From positions 58,265,267 through 58,329,266 of the forward strand of contig CM071934.1 in assembly GCA_016081115.2 (NCBI GenBank): a stretch of DNA of 64,000 nt, given 5' to 3'. How positions within the stretch are numbered: the stretch's first letter is position 1; every line of letters starts with the position of its first letter. The stretch comes from Rehmannia glutinosa. Taxonomy: Eukaryota > Streptophyta > Magnoliopsida > Lamiales > Orobanchaceae. Under the pieces are notes generated by a model. That model was not told the origin of the DNA. It did no database searches and saw only the letters and a program-made list of their open reading frames with translations. This document shows positions 1-12,600 of this stretch, piece by piece. Position numbers and translations under genes: made by a program.

Positions 1-424
1 CTAGCATAGATAATCCAATCAATGTTTTTATATACATCTCGAGAGAGAGGGTAAAATACTTTCGTGATTAATTATCTTATAGGGAAGAATATAATAACTT
101 TGGTTTTGAGTAATCGGATAACAAAAGGGATATTAACTCAAACCATAACCCTAGAATTCATTCATCTCCTTGATCTTTCAATCAACTCTTACTTTGTCTT
201 TTTATGATAAATTCTTGTCTTAGTTTTATAAACCAATCATCAACTTTCGATCGTCTCAATAAAGATAAGATTATTTCGATCTCAATACTTCGTACACTAA
301 TTTATTAGTCTATGTGGATTCGACCTTGCTAACCCTATTCTATAAACTACACCGTACACTGCGTGAAGCTAAAAATAAGGCGAACATCCATTAAAAACCA
401 AGAAAAATAATTTTATAAAAAGCT

Positions 425-640
425 AACTTCACTTAGCCGAGTTACTCACAACAACTCTCTAGTCTAGTGAATGGTTAACTCTCCCGTTGAGGTTTGACCC
501 AACTATCTCCCAAGAGACTTAGCTTTTTTTTTTTTTTTTGAAAACTCGATTTGATTTTAAATGGGAAAATTGGTTAAGTCTATTCAACCCCCTTCTAGAC
601 TTAATCGACACCCATTGGAACCCACACTTATGATTGTACT
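425..640 (+). repeat. Degenerate Copia-type LTR 3' end
   Basis: This stretch resembles the last ~100 bp of the Copia LTR that ends at 56146. Both contain the string TTCAACCCCCTTCTA followed about 15 bases later by an ACACCC-TTGG-ACC block. Upstream, 250-360 has a 'gtggattcgacc' phrase typical of plant LTR ends, so 1-420 may be another decayed LTR. No primer-binding site follows and no boundaries can be fixed. It is an old fragment. Confidence 0.4.
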
Positions 641-984
641 TAGAAAATTCTATGTTGTCTATGTACCCAAATAAAAGGATCAAGTAATAACGTAGTTCAA
701 GAAACATTTTTTTTGATGGGGTTGTCGTATACGCTTTATGCTCGTGCGGGCCATGAGTATCTATTACTTAACCACCCTAGACTAGGTGGGGTATTTAATA
801 TTTTAACCACATAAAATATCTTTACCGGGAGAAATTAATAGTTTAACCACATGTATCCATTTTGGTGGGGAAGTTAGCGCTTAAACCATGTACATTGCCA
901 CCGTGGTTATCATTCACATTTTATACTCGTGTGGGTCATGAGTAACATGCGCTTTAGGCTCGTGCATCATGGAGCATTGAAAAT

Positions 985-1345
985 TATGCTCGTATCAATG
1001 AGTATTTATTTGAGTTTGAGATATGTTGATAGTTTACACCCGTATCAAGGAGTCTTCATTTGAGTTTGACATATGTTTGATAGTTTATACTCATATAAAT
1101 GAGTCTTCATTTGGATTTAAAATATGCTTGATAGTTTATACTGTCAAGGAGTTTCTATTTGAATTTGAGATATGATGATAGTTTATACTCATATCAACGA
1201 GTCTTCATTTGACTTTAAGATATATTTATTGATAGTTTTTACTCGTATAAAAGAGTAAACATTTGAATTTGGGATATATATTTTTTACACTCATGTCGAG
1301 GAGTGTGATTGATAGTTTAATCTCGTATCAAGCAACATTTGAACA
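985..1345. repeat. ~51 bp degenerate tandem repeat, about seven units
   Basis: Each unit reads roughly 'gatagtttatactcgtatcaa-gagtcttcatttgagtttgagatatg' with several substitutions and small indels. The key phrases TGATAGTTTA, GTATCAA.GAG and CATTTGA recur about every 50-52 bases. Shorter echoes ('ctcgtgcgggccatgagta') occur back to about 735. It is not coding in any frame and has no spacer structure. Confidence 0.75.
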
Positions 1346-3593
1346 AAATTATATTTGACAAGTTTAGATGGTTTATGCTCATAGGTAGGAGCGTTGAGAA
1401 ATTGAAAATGGCTCCATTTCTTCTTCATCATCGTCATCATCACCGACATCACTGGGCATTCTTATTGGTCAATAGTATTTGCTCGAGTTGTTAATTCATC
1501 AAAAGTTTATGGTTTTATTCCTCAAGTATATAACATATACCCCAATGGATCCTGGATGCACATCTCAATTGTTGAAGCCTCAAAATTGATCTTTGCAATT
1601 AATGTTTAAGTCTCTACAACGATTCATGTATCTCGATGATAGACTCTTCCCTCAATCGATGTGAGTTTGTGAGTTTAGTCATACTAATCTGGGCCACCGT
1701 GTTCTCGCGAAATAGTTGAGAAACTCTAGTTCCAATCGCACCCAACACAATCAAATTTGCCCCCAAGTTAGTGTATCAATCAAAGGCACTTCCTTTTAAA
1801 GACCAAACAAATCGCTTTATTAAGATAATATCTATAAGTCCCAACGTCATTGTATGTCTCGATAAAGTGAGCCACGTCTTTGCCTTGGATTGTCTATGCC
1901 ATCTAATTGTTGGAACTTCGAGGTTGATAGCCAATATGCATCTTCAAATTATCAATTCTCAAAGTATATGACTTGGTGTAAGTTAGGGATGACTTGTAGC
2001 TTCCATCAAACTTGTCTTTAATAGTCCCCATAGTGAACTCCTTAAGTTGGTTGATCGAATCAGCCCATCATATGAGATTTGCAACCCCTTTGTCGAGGAC
2101 TTCTTATTTTCATTTAGTTGTTGCTTCAAAGACGTTTCAACCTCATCTTGAGCTTTAACTTGTTTGATCATCATGTGACTTGAATAAATGTTATATACTT
2201 TGTTTGTCGGTTTCATGATATGACATTCTTGATCTTTAATGCGCTTTGTAAGTCCGTCAACGGCCTTAAAATTAGAAGTTTATCTTCAAGCCAAGTAGTT
2301 TGGACCACTACGACTACTCATGCAGCTTTGAAAGTTTGAGCTTGTATAAAGTGCATGCGTATAAATTAGGTCCAACGACTCTTTATTTGGAGCTCCATAT
2401 TCTTTATTTGCCTCCAAAAGAGTTTTTCTAGTCCCCTTATGCCTGTATTTCGAGCAAAGGGGCTTCATAATTCAAATTGAAAGATTAATATTTGTGAACT
2501 TTGAGTGATTGTCCATCTTAGTTGACATTTGAACTTGATTTGAAGAGAATGGATTAGAGGTAGAATTGGTCCCACCGGGCGTACTAAAACACGTGACACA
2601 AATTTTTATTGTCCATAAATTCACAAACAAGAAAAATAGTACAAATTAAATTTATATGAATCAAAATGAAAAATAGAGGTTACAATATCTAAAAATTCTC
2701 CGATTCTTTTCTTCAAGAATATAATATTCGAATTTCAAAAGTTTGGGATGAAATCTTCAATTCGATTCTCCAAGATTGAAATTTGAATTTAAATAACTTT
2801 AATTTGAGGGTTTGATGGCATAATCTCATATCAAACGTGAAATATTAAATGATATTTGACTTTGGATATGAGAACTTCTTGGTGAAATTGACCTTTTGAT
2901 CTTCCTCTAAGATGAACTTGATATTTGATAATGTTAGCTCGAGGACTTGATAGCTTATTCTCAAATCAAACATTATGATTTGGGCAGACGCCGAGATGAA
3001 CGCCTTGAACACCGTGGATCTCCTTGAATTTGATCTTGTAGAGTTGAGATAATTTCCTTCATTGTTTTCCTTGCTTGGATTTCTTCTCTTCGAATTGTGA
3101 TTTAATTTCTTGAGAATGACTCATATTTATACTTTTAGGAGAGGGGTTCATGGATAAATCACATAGTGAAGTACCTTGATTTGATTGTCCTTCAAGATGT
3201 AATATTATCTCGTTAATCACAAAATGTGATAATTATCAAAAGAGATAATAATTTTCCGTAATTTATCAAGATAAATCTTGGTCTTCAAGAATTTGACATT
3301 TGACAATCTTTAATTGGCCAACAAAGTATATATTAAAAATATCAATTGATTAACTATTTAAATGTAATTAAATTTCCAAAAATAAATAGAAAATAGAAAA
3401 TTGGTATTTAATATGAGTTTCATATGTGTCACCATTTTAACCGTACAAATTTAACTTGTCTAGAGACTCATCCCGAAAAAACTAATTCATATCTCGCCCA
3501 ACATCAATGAACCTATAAACGGTAAATGTACACATGACATGGGTTTAAATGGGGTAATTAATAAGTCCCATCAAGTAAACATTGACATGTAGG
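1346..3593. other. Gene-poor intergenic DNA
   Basis: No gene recognised. Short minus-strand open frames at 1983-2216 and 2286-2468 could be remnants of one decayed gene or element. They lack recognisable motifs and are separated by stops. Composition falls to strongly AT-rich after about 2600. Confidence 0.5.
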
Positions 3594-4575
3594 TAGGGGT
3601 GTGCACAGTTGGGACAATTCGAGATTTTGAAATATTTAGAATCGTCCCAAGTTCGAGATTCTAAAAATAAATCTCCGTAACCGAACCATAGAAAAAATCT
3701 CCATCCCGAACCGTCTCAAAGTTCGGGATGGAGATTCGTAGATTAGTCATAAATAAAATATACAAATTTGAAAAAAAAATCAATATAAAAATCACCAAAC
3801 GGATATACTTCTAGTTTCTTTTTAGTGTAGTCTCAAAATAAAAACTAAAGCTATAATAGGTAACACAATCCTAAATTTTAAACTTAATAACCTCTATAAA
3901 ACAATAATATTCTATTATTTAGGCAATTGTCCTTCTATTGACTTAGAACAATTATATTTAACTAACAATTTTGATAAATTAATATATAATAAAAACATTA
4001 TAAATTTATAATCTCAATATCTCCTACTTAACAACTTAACATAATCAATAAAATTATATTTATAATTTATGTGATGTGGTAAAAAAGTTAATATGATTTT
4101 TTTGTATATTGTTATAATATGGTATCATTACTTGTTTAGAGTATGTTTCTCTTTTAAGTTCAATTTACTAATCATTTAACTAATTTTAATTTCAAATAAT
4201 TTACTCTATTGTTAATATTTAAGTTTTTTAAAATTCATAATAGTTGTAATATTATGGTTTTTTTATAAATATGTTTTATATTCAATCTAATTTCAAATAA
4301 TTTGTAGTTAATTCAATATCAAAATATTAACAAAATAAAAATAATGCATATGTATTTATATAAAATATTTAAAATTGGTTCTAGTTTTGGGTCTTTGGTT
4401 CGAAGTGGTTCTAAGATTTGCGGTTCTCGATCAGTATTTGAAAAATCTCGAACCGTACCACAAATATTTTCGGGATGGTACGGTTCGGGAAAGTCAAAAA
4501 GTCAAGATTTCGGTTTGGAAATTTTTCTATCTGATATCGTTCGGTTTTAATCTCCAAGTCCCGCATACAATTCTA
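3594..4575. mobile_element. Non-autonomous hAT-like element with 8 bp TSD
   Basis: The element starts TAGGGGTGTGCAC and ends with an imperfect inverted copy (GCATACAATTCTA). It is flanked by identical 8 bp repeats CATGTAGG at 3586-3593 and 4576-4583. Subterminal regions carry inverted 'ggttcggga/tcccgaacc' motifs at 3650-3740 and 4420-4490, as in the abundant plant 'gggtgtgcacggttcgg' hAT-type elements. The ~980 bp interior is AT-rich and has no transposase. The 8 bp TSD and end sequence are seen directly; the superfamily is inferred from them. Confidence 0.75.
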
Positions 4576-4812
4576 CATGTAGGTATTAAAATGAATTTGA
4601 TTAACGTTTTTTACATGAAAAATGTCACATTTTAATGTGTATCTTTTCGAAAGAATATTTTGTTTATGTGATAATCTAAAATGTTAATTTGTTATTGTTT
4701 ATCTCTCATTGTTTGAGTAACGTAGAATATAATCAATGGCGAGCCAACACGCCAAAAAAATGGTGGGTGCTAGTACATGAAACCTGGATGAGCCAAATAC
4801 AAAACTCAAAAA

Positions 4813-4891
4813 AGGGCTTTGGACACAGCCGCCCAACACTCCGAAGAAAAGGAGGGCTTTGAACACAATTACCCAACATTCCTAACAAAGG
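4813..4891. repeat. Two tandem ~40 bp units
   Basis: Two adjacent units starting AGGGCTTTG-ACACA and ending ACATTCC/ACACTCC plus an A-rich tail repeat with a 40 bp period and moderate divergence. No coding meaning is apparent. Confidence 0.6.
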
Positions 4892-5089
4892 CACCTTTTT
4901 TGCTCCCTGACTTTCTTTTGACTTTTTTTTATGCTCCTATTTTTCGACATTTTTATGCTTTCACAAATTTTTCCAGATTTTCATACATTTTTGTTTCATG
5001 ATTATTTTAAACATGTTTCATCTAATAAAATTTAAGTGAAAAAATAATTTTGTCTCCGATCAAATAATCAATCTTATACTTGAACTCTT

Positions 5090-5715
5090 AACAATCAAGA
5101 AATAAACATATAAAACAACACATATTGAAAAATTATATTAAAGATAATATAGAAATAACACATAAATAGAACAACACAATTCAATTTGTGTTCTCATGCA
5201 TTGAAAGCGTCGAAAAATGGAAGAAACTAAGAAACAATATAACAACATTGAAAACTATATAAAAATAACCTAAAACAACAAACAATATAGAAAACACCAC
5301 ATGAGAAAAAAATAGCTTGAAATAAGGTCAAAATAGCTTTGAAATATCAAAGACTACATTGAAATAGCAAAGAAACATCAAAACAACATTAAAAATAAAA
5401 GATAGAAACAACCCAAAAACAACATAAATAATATAAAAAACATCACATAAAAAGAGAGTTAAAAATAGGTAAAAACGCATTGGAACATTAAAAACTAAAT
5501 GGAAACAACAAAAAAAAATATTAGAACAACATTAAAAACATTATTGAAAACAACCCAATAACAACAAAAATAAGATATAAAATAATGCATAAATAGAAAA
5601 GAGCGTAAAAATAAGTAAAAGTTTTATTGAAACATCTAAACAATAATGAAACAACATAAAAACAACCAAGAAACAAATATAAACAACATCGAAACAACAA
5701 AAATAACTTATAAAT
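5090..5715. repeat. A-rich 'aacaacat/gaaacaac' low-complexity tract
   Basis: About 600 bp composed almost wholly of variations on gaaacaacat, aaaacaac and atagaaa, with very few pyrimidine runs on the plus strand. It behaves as a degenerate short-period repeat and has no supported gene. The flanks 4892-5089 and 5716-6379 are AT-rich with nothing recognisable. A 16 bp phrase CATTATTAACTTACTT is repeated at about 6087 and 6116. Confidence 0.55.
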
Positions 5716-6382
5716 ATCGTATTGATAGGTTATTTGTTCTTTGATTTTCTCCCGCTTTGAAAAAACACAAAATTTTGATTATTTGAAAAGGGGATCACGC
5801 CTCAATCCCTTAAAAGTTATTTTGACAAAAAAAAAAAAAAAAGTCAGCCGAAGAAAGTACAAAAGTGATGTGAAGCATAAATATTGTCTTTTTCCAAAAG
5901 GAGAGATATTTTCGCAATTTCTTAAAAAAAAATCACATAAAATATAACTTACTTTTTGTTTTTCAAATTTCTCGATATAATTATCATAAACAAAAACGGG
6001 AGGAGGCAACATGGCCCCTAGCTCAGCCACTGGTTATAATTTGATATAAATCACATTACATAACAATAATAATATATTGAAAAAAACATTATTAACTTAC
6101 TTTTTTTTGAGAAGCATTATTAACTTACTTGAATTAATTGTTTTTTGATTGATAAACATGACATCAAACATTATTAATGAGAGTCTATTTGACGAAATAG
6201 AAGTTATAGGTCCGAAAAACAGCATTTACATGTCTAAAGTAGAACATTTTTAATTATTAATTATTATTTATTAATTAATTATATCTTAAAAGTCTCTAAA
6301 CAAACGGACATGATTGATGACCGTGTCCAGAATACGGGCTCATAGTCTGTCCTGTTAACAAACACAATAAGAAATAGAGTAT

Positions 6383-6605
6383 AGCCCAATGTGGTTGAGA
6401 TGGGCCAAAGTACCCTCATTATTGCTAAGAAGGCCCATTCAAAACAGCGGTTTGGTAGCTCATCGTCTGCCGCCGCTCTTGCTCCTCCCCCAACTCCCTC
6501 TCTCTCTCTCTCTCTCTGCACAGACACTCTCGTCTATAATATATACATATACATATTGTGCGTACATTCTACTACTGATATACATAGTTTAATACAAAAC
6601 TCAAT
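6383..6605 (+). promoter_or_regulatory. Promoter and 5' UTR of the WDR74-like gene
   Basis: Three site II motifs (TGGGCY on either strand) fall within about 55 bp: AGCCCA at 6383-6388, TGGGCC at 6401-6406 and GGCCCA at 6432-6437. A pyrimidine (CT)n tract at about 6495-6520 and a TATA-like 'tataatatata' near 6535 follow, before the ATG at 6606. Site II clusters are known TCP-factor targets in plant ribosome-biogenesis and cell-growth promoters, which fits the gene's role. The transcription start is not determinable. Confidence 0.6.
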
Positions 6606-9600
6606 ATGCCACGGACAACGACGGTGGAGAGCCCTGGCTGCCCTCCACTCCGAGCCTTAACCTTCGATGCCCTCGGCCTTGTCAAAGGTAAAAAGGAAGA
6701 AAGTCAAGACTTATTCATACTATATACGAGCAGATTATCAGTATACTTGAGTTGAAAGTTTTAATTCTAAGCTCTTTGTTTTTTGGTTGGTAATTTTTCC
6801 AAACAGTTATTGAGGCACATGACGGACAGAACGGAGGTGCTGCAAAGATGGTGGAGAGATGGGGCGAGCCGGATTCATCGAAATGCGTGCTTGCAATTTC
6901 CATGCTTGACCGAGAGGCCGACCCGGTATGCTGAGTTTGAAGCTCTTTTATGTTGGTGTTAGGTTTTATTAGCAAGTGAATCTGATTTTTAGACTTTTTT
7001 TTTTAATTATATTTACAGTTAATTTACGTGCATGTTTCTTTGCGGGGTTTAGTATACTTCATTGAAATAGTGATGTTTCAAAGGGTGGAATAGTTTTTAG
7101 ATTTAAAACTGCCAGAGTGAGTGTTTGGAAAGTTACTAGTAAACACATAGTTGTTCAAAGCCCGCCTAGGCCACGCCTAAGCCACAGGCCACGGTTTCTA
7201 GCCTCGGTGCACCTCCGGGCCACAAAAATGGTGAAGCCACCGCCTGGGTTGCCTAGGCCCCTCTGTTGGGAGAGGCGGGAAAAGCTGCCAAGTCGATTTT
7301 GGAATTTTCTTTTTAAAATATAAAAGAATAAGAGGGTTTTTAGTGAAAAGATCATTAAAATCTTTAGGGTTCTATAGCTAAAACCCTGTTTGCAATTTGA
7401 AAATGCCAAGTGAAAAGTCAAGACCAACAAGTAAAACCGTTTTGATGGTTGATATTGGTGTTTGATATAGTTTATTATTGTTTGATATGATTTATTAGAG
7501 GTGATTTTAATTTGCTCCCCTAAACTATGTGGGTTGCTTGCTTAATTTTAGATATTGCATTACCCTAGATTTTTGCAAATTGTTGCACTTAGCTTATAAT
7601 TTTAAAATCTACCCCTTGACCTTTATGGTTATTTTGTTTTGTGATCTCTCGAAAATGGTATCATACCCTAGGTTTATTGATGCAATTTACTATTATTTAA
7701 TACTAGTTGTATATTGATCCAAATAATTGTCCGAGATGTAATAGTTACATAAATCCACTAACAATGAGGGGTAAATTTGGAAATTATAGGTCAAGTGCAA
7801 CAATTTGCAAAGTTGAGGGGGTAAAGTAGCACAATTCAAAGTTAAGTGGGCAAAGTGGAAAAACTCGTATAGTTTGGGGGCAAATTAAAATTACCCCGAG
7901 TTATTATTTTCTGCAGTTGATTTTTAGAAGAATACATGTATATACCATGTTTTTGAGTTATTGCCGCCTTGCATGGCCAGGCCATCATCACCTCTTGTCG
8001 CCTAGGTCATCGGGCCCTAGGCCATGACTTGTCTCCTTGGCGTAGCCTATCACTTTAACAACTATGAGTAAACAACAATTTATATTACCCACTTGCAAAT
8101 CTAGGTGTAGTGAGAAATCAATTATCTACTTTGGGGTACTGTGTGCCAAAAAGAAATGGGGAAATTTATTAATGATTGATCTGAATACTTTATAGTATAA
8201 AACAAAATACAGTAAAACATCTTAGGTATTGTGATGCATTCAACCCAAATCAATCAGAGAATATAAATATAACACGATGCTAGAGGCCAATGAAATGATT
8301 TATTGAGGTCTTTATCTTGTGTTCTTCAGTTCTTATAATTTCTAAATATTGTTTCAGCAATATCTCCAAAATATTGTTTTTTATATTGTTATTTGACATG
8401 TTTGTTATTTGTATTGCATGGAATGTGAATGTTGCAGCTGGTCGGTATTGCAAGGACCTGTGGTTCTGTAAGTCTTGCTCTTGCTTACAATAATCCAGTG
8501 TGTATGTGCCACTATTTGTATTATGTACTGAATTTTAGTCTGTTTCACAGGTTGAGGTGATTAGTGCTGTTAATGGGGATCTTCGTGTTCATATTCCGGA
8601 TTTATGTCAAGCTGCAGCCACTCCCGAGGATGATACCATCATTGGTTTGCATTTGTTCCAAAAACATCGATCTGATTCACCATCAAGGTATCATAGCAAT
8701 TTAGTGAATGTTTATAACTTCACTTGTCCTTCATATTTGTGAATTCTGGTTAGGCTAAATTTCTAACCTATTTTTGAGTGGTGTGTTAATGTGAGTAGAA
8801 ATATGAATCTAATAATAGTTTTCACGGATGTTCTTTGGTCAGGAATAGCATTCAACTTAGTTATTATGATGTTAAGAGAAGTAACTGACATCTGAGAGGA
8901 ATTGTGTGGCCTTTGCTTTTGTTATGGATGGTCTATGGAATTATTCTTCCTTGCTTTCCGTAGCAGATTACATTCTATTGTTAAGACTTCAAATCTGAGG
9001 TCCATAACACATGCACAAGTATGGATTCTCTAGCAGAAAATCGTGGCATATTGAACTGGAAGTTTCAAATAAACCCCTGCTGTACTTATAAATGGTGTAG
9101 TCCTACTAAATATTTTATTGATAATAGGTCTTTTTGTTATATTACTATTATTCCTGTAAGTGGAATGGAGGTTTTTTGTTATCTTTAATCTTAACCATTT
9201 TATACACTATTATTATTATTATTATTATTATTGAATTTTTATTTTATCTTTTACTAATTATACCCTTCTGTGGGAATATCTTGTTTTCTTCTTAAGCTGA
9301 AATTATAGTTGTGTTTGCACTTGAAATCTTCAGATGGGTTGTCATAAAACAAGTAGGGATAGAATTAGAAACTAACGATAAGCTTGTGCAGCTGAAGATG
9401 TATCGTGAGGTGACAAACCTAATATAAGAAGTTAAGAACCTTAATGAATAGAAATGAGGCTGGGTTTACAGGTAAAATTGGAGAGGAAACTGGCCTAATG
9501 CTTACATCAAGGTAAATCAGAAGGATAATTGATGTAAGGGGTTGGTCTGTAATTGTGTTTGTTTCATAAAGATTGTGAGGTTAATATTTTATTTAAGACT

Positions 9601-12600
9601 TAGTCTTGCTTAAAGCTAGTTGCATCAAAAAAATTCTACTGTTTATCTTTACCTTTTTGTTATTTATGTACTTCCTAATAGTAAAACTTCATGAGTTGCT
9701 GTAAAAGCAATGATTTAATTTCCTAAACTTGTAATTTAGGTCTTGTACATTGCTTACCTGCACAACAAAAGGGCATGCGACCATTGAGTCTGTTGAGTTT
9801 GGCAGAGCTGTAGCTGATTTTGTCCGTGATTCTTCTCCAACAGTGTGGAATGTATGTGGATCGGGTAATATTTTGTGTTCAAAAGTGGATGAAAGTGAGA
9901 ATTATGCTTTGTTTGGCGGGTGAGTTTGTGCAAGTTTGGATTTTGGAAGTTAAAATTGATAGTACTTTGTCAATGGTCAGGTGACATCATTTGTTTTAAC
10001 ACAGGAAGGGTGTTGAAGTTAATGTATGGGATCTTCAGAAGTGTGTTAAGACCTGGACGGCAAAATCTGTAAGTTATTAACTTTCTCCATGTTTATTCTC
10101 TTTTGGTGGATATACAATTGTTTCAATTACTTGCTTACGAAAATGATTTGCTGAACTTATCTTTGTGTAGCCTCCTAAAAACAGTCTTGGAATATTCACC
10201 CCAACTTGGTTTACATCTGCAACCTTTTTGTCTAAAGATGATCACCGTAAGTTTGTTGCTGGCACCAACTCTCATCAGGTAAGCTTTTAGTTCGAATTTT
10301 CCATTAATACTTCATATAAAGTTGTATAACTAACACTATAAAATATCCATGTTTGTCGCAAGAATTCCTTCCGTGTCGAGTTGTGTAGTGAAGATTTTTA
10401 TATAAGCCAGTATGTGACTTTCTCCAGGAACAGATGAACCATGTTTCACAATTTTTTAGCTAATTTTTTTCTTAAACATTTTTGTTGCCAAAAAAGTAAA
10501 ATCTATACGTGCGTCTAATATAATGATAGTTCTATATTATAATGTTGTCTGAGACCCAAGCTTTGCTCCCTTTTAAGCATGAGAAAGGCAGGGAACTTAA
10601 GTTGATAAGCTGAACCAACCTTATAAATCTTTGCAGGTTCGTCTCTATGATATTGCTGCTCAGAGAAGGCCTGTCATGTCAATTGATTTTAGAGAGACCC
10701 CAATTAAGGCTGTTTCTGAAGATATTGACGGTCATACAATTTATATAGGAAATGGCTCAGGTGACCTTGCATCCATTGACATGCGCACAGGTATTCTTAG
10801 GTTTCTTTTTACTAGTGTAACTAATGAGTGCCGCTGGAACTCTTTCATGTATCTATTGCTCTAATGCATCATTTGTAAAAGATGATTCTATTCTTATTAT
10901 TGCTTTTGTCGTTTTTTATCCGTTGTCTTTTACGAATGTCCCTTCGGAAGGGAAGATGCCCGGGAGTTGTAGAATCTACACAATCACCGGGAGATCTCTA
11001 ATTTTCTTCTATTGCCAAACTGGTCTGGTTATACAGTTCCCAATTCCATCTTCATGACCCTAACATGATGCAACATGGATTCCGATCCTTCAAAAGCTGA
11101 CATGATTCTTGACAGTTGATACAAATTTCAAATTTTCCATAAACCACAAGTAAACATATAAAAGATTTGTCTTCTCTTGTATTCAAATATAATTTGAATA
11201 TGATCTCATCATCTGTTGCTCCCATTAGTTTTCAGATGCAAAATTATTAAAGCATCTTTGTGCATCTTTGTATGAGCTCACAGTTGTGATCTCAGTATCA
11301 ATGCCCAACACTTTTTGTATATTGATTGACATTTCACGTGGGAAACCACTTAGATTAGATCCCTAACATGTGGACATGATCTATAAAGCAAATACGAGAA
11401 AAACAGGTCTAGTCAGATGCTATCATACCCCATAATTTAGGGAAATGAGATGCTACCCAAGTGGGTAGTATCCAACTCCCTTTTGATTGTGACAAGTTTT
11501 CGGTTATGACATATGCATGTGATTTTTCAAAATAAATAAAATTAAAATGGGACACATGTCACAATCAAAGGGGAGTTGGTTATTACCCATTTGGTTAGAC
11601 ATTGTTCAGTTCAGTCACTATGTCTTCTTTCTGTCTACGTTTTAATCATGTATCTTTTAATCTCACATGTATCTTACATAAAAGTTTATCAGTTGGTTTA
11701 TAACTATTTCCTGCTAATTTATTGTAGGAAAACTCCTGGGGTGCTTTATAGGAAAATGTTCTGGAAGTATAAGATCCGTAGTGAGGCACCCTGAACTTCC
11801 AGTGATTGCCTCGTGTGGTGAGTATATTAGCATCATTTGAGAAATTTTAATTATTGTGTTTCATCTGTTCAGTTCCAAATTAAACACTGGTTTTCATCTG
11901 AATTATAGCATTATAACACAAGCATGTGCTGTCGTGTAGTGACTAAGAGTGCTTCAGCTCTGTTCTGATTATATAAATTATTTTTTTTCTCATTTTTCTT
12001 TTTGTCATCCTTTTCTTGACAAAGCCTGAGGCCCTCAGACTGTATTTATTCATATCTTTCTTTGGGTCATTGATCTGATCGGGTTAATTACAAAACCTAC
12101 CATTGAGGTTGTCTACTTACAGAAAACCCCAATTATCTTTCAAAATTACAAGTATCGCATTGTTTTTATGGGTGATTACAAAAACTCCACTAAGGTTCGG
12201 GCTAATTATAAAATAATCCAGAGATTTTTGAAAATTACAAAAAACCCCTTGAGGTTTGATTTCGTCTTACATTTTCCCCCTTTATAATTAAAAAAAACAT
12301 TTCGAAACCCCCCGACATTTATAGAAATATTACAGTTTCCCCTTAAATTTAAGGCATAATCAAATCTGAGAGAGTTTTTCACTTTTTTTGTAATTTTGAA
12401 ATGGGTTTTCTGGTAATTAGCCTAAACTTCAGGGACTTTTTGTTAATTATCCTTCGCTTTTATTTTAAAAATAACACATATCGAGTGGGTATTTGTAAAA
12501 CAGAAACAAGCTTCTAGAGGGTATTTGTAATATTGAATGTAAGTGGATGTTTTGTAAATAGACTAAACCTTAGGGGTAGTTTTGTAATTTACTCTTAATA

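Noticed and set aside
985..1345. CRISPR-like array
   Set aside because: Units are contiguous and diverged with no unique spacers, and the DNA is plant nuclear.
4344..4635. Two overlapping plus-strand open frames
   Set aside because: They fall in the subterminal repeats of the hAT-like element at 3594-4575 and encode only translated 'ggttcggga' repeats.
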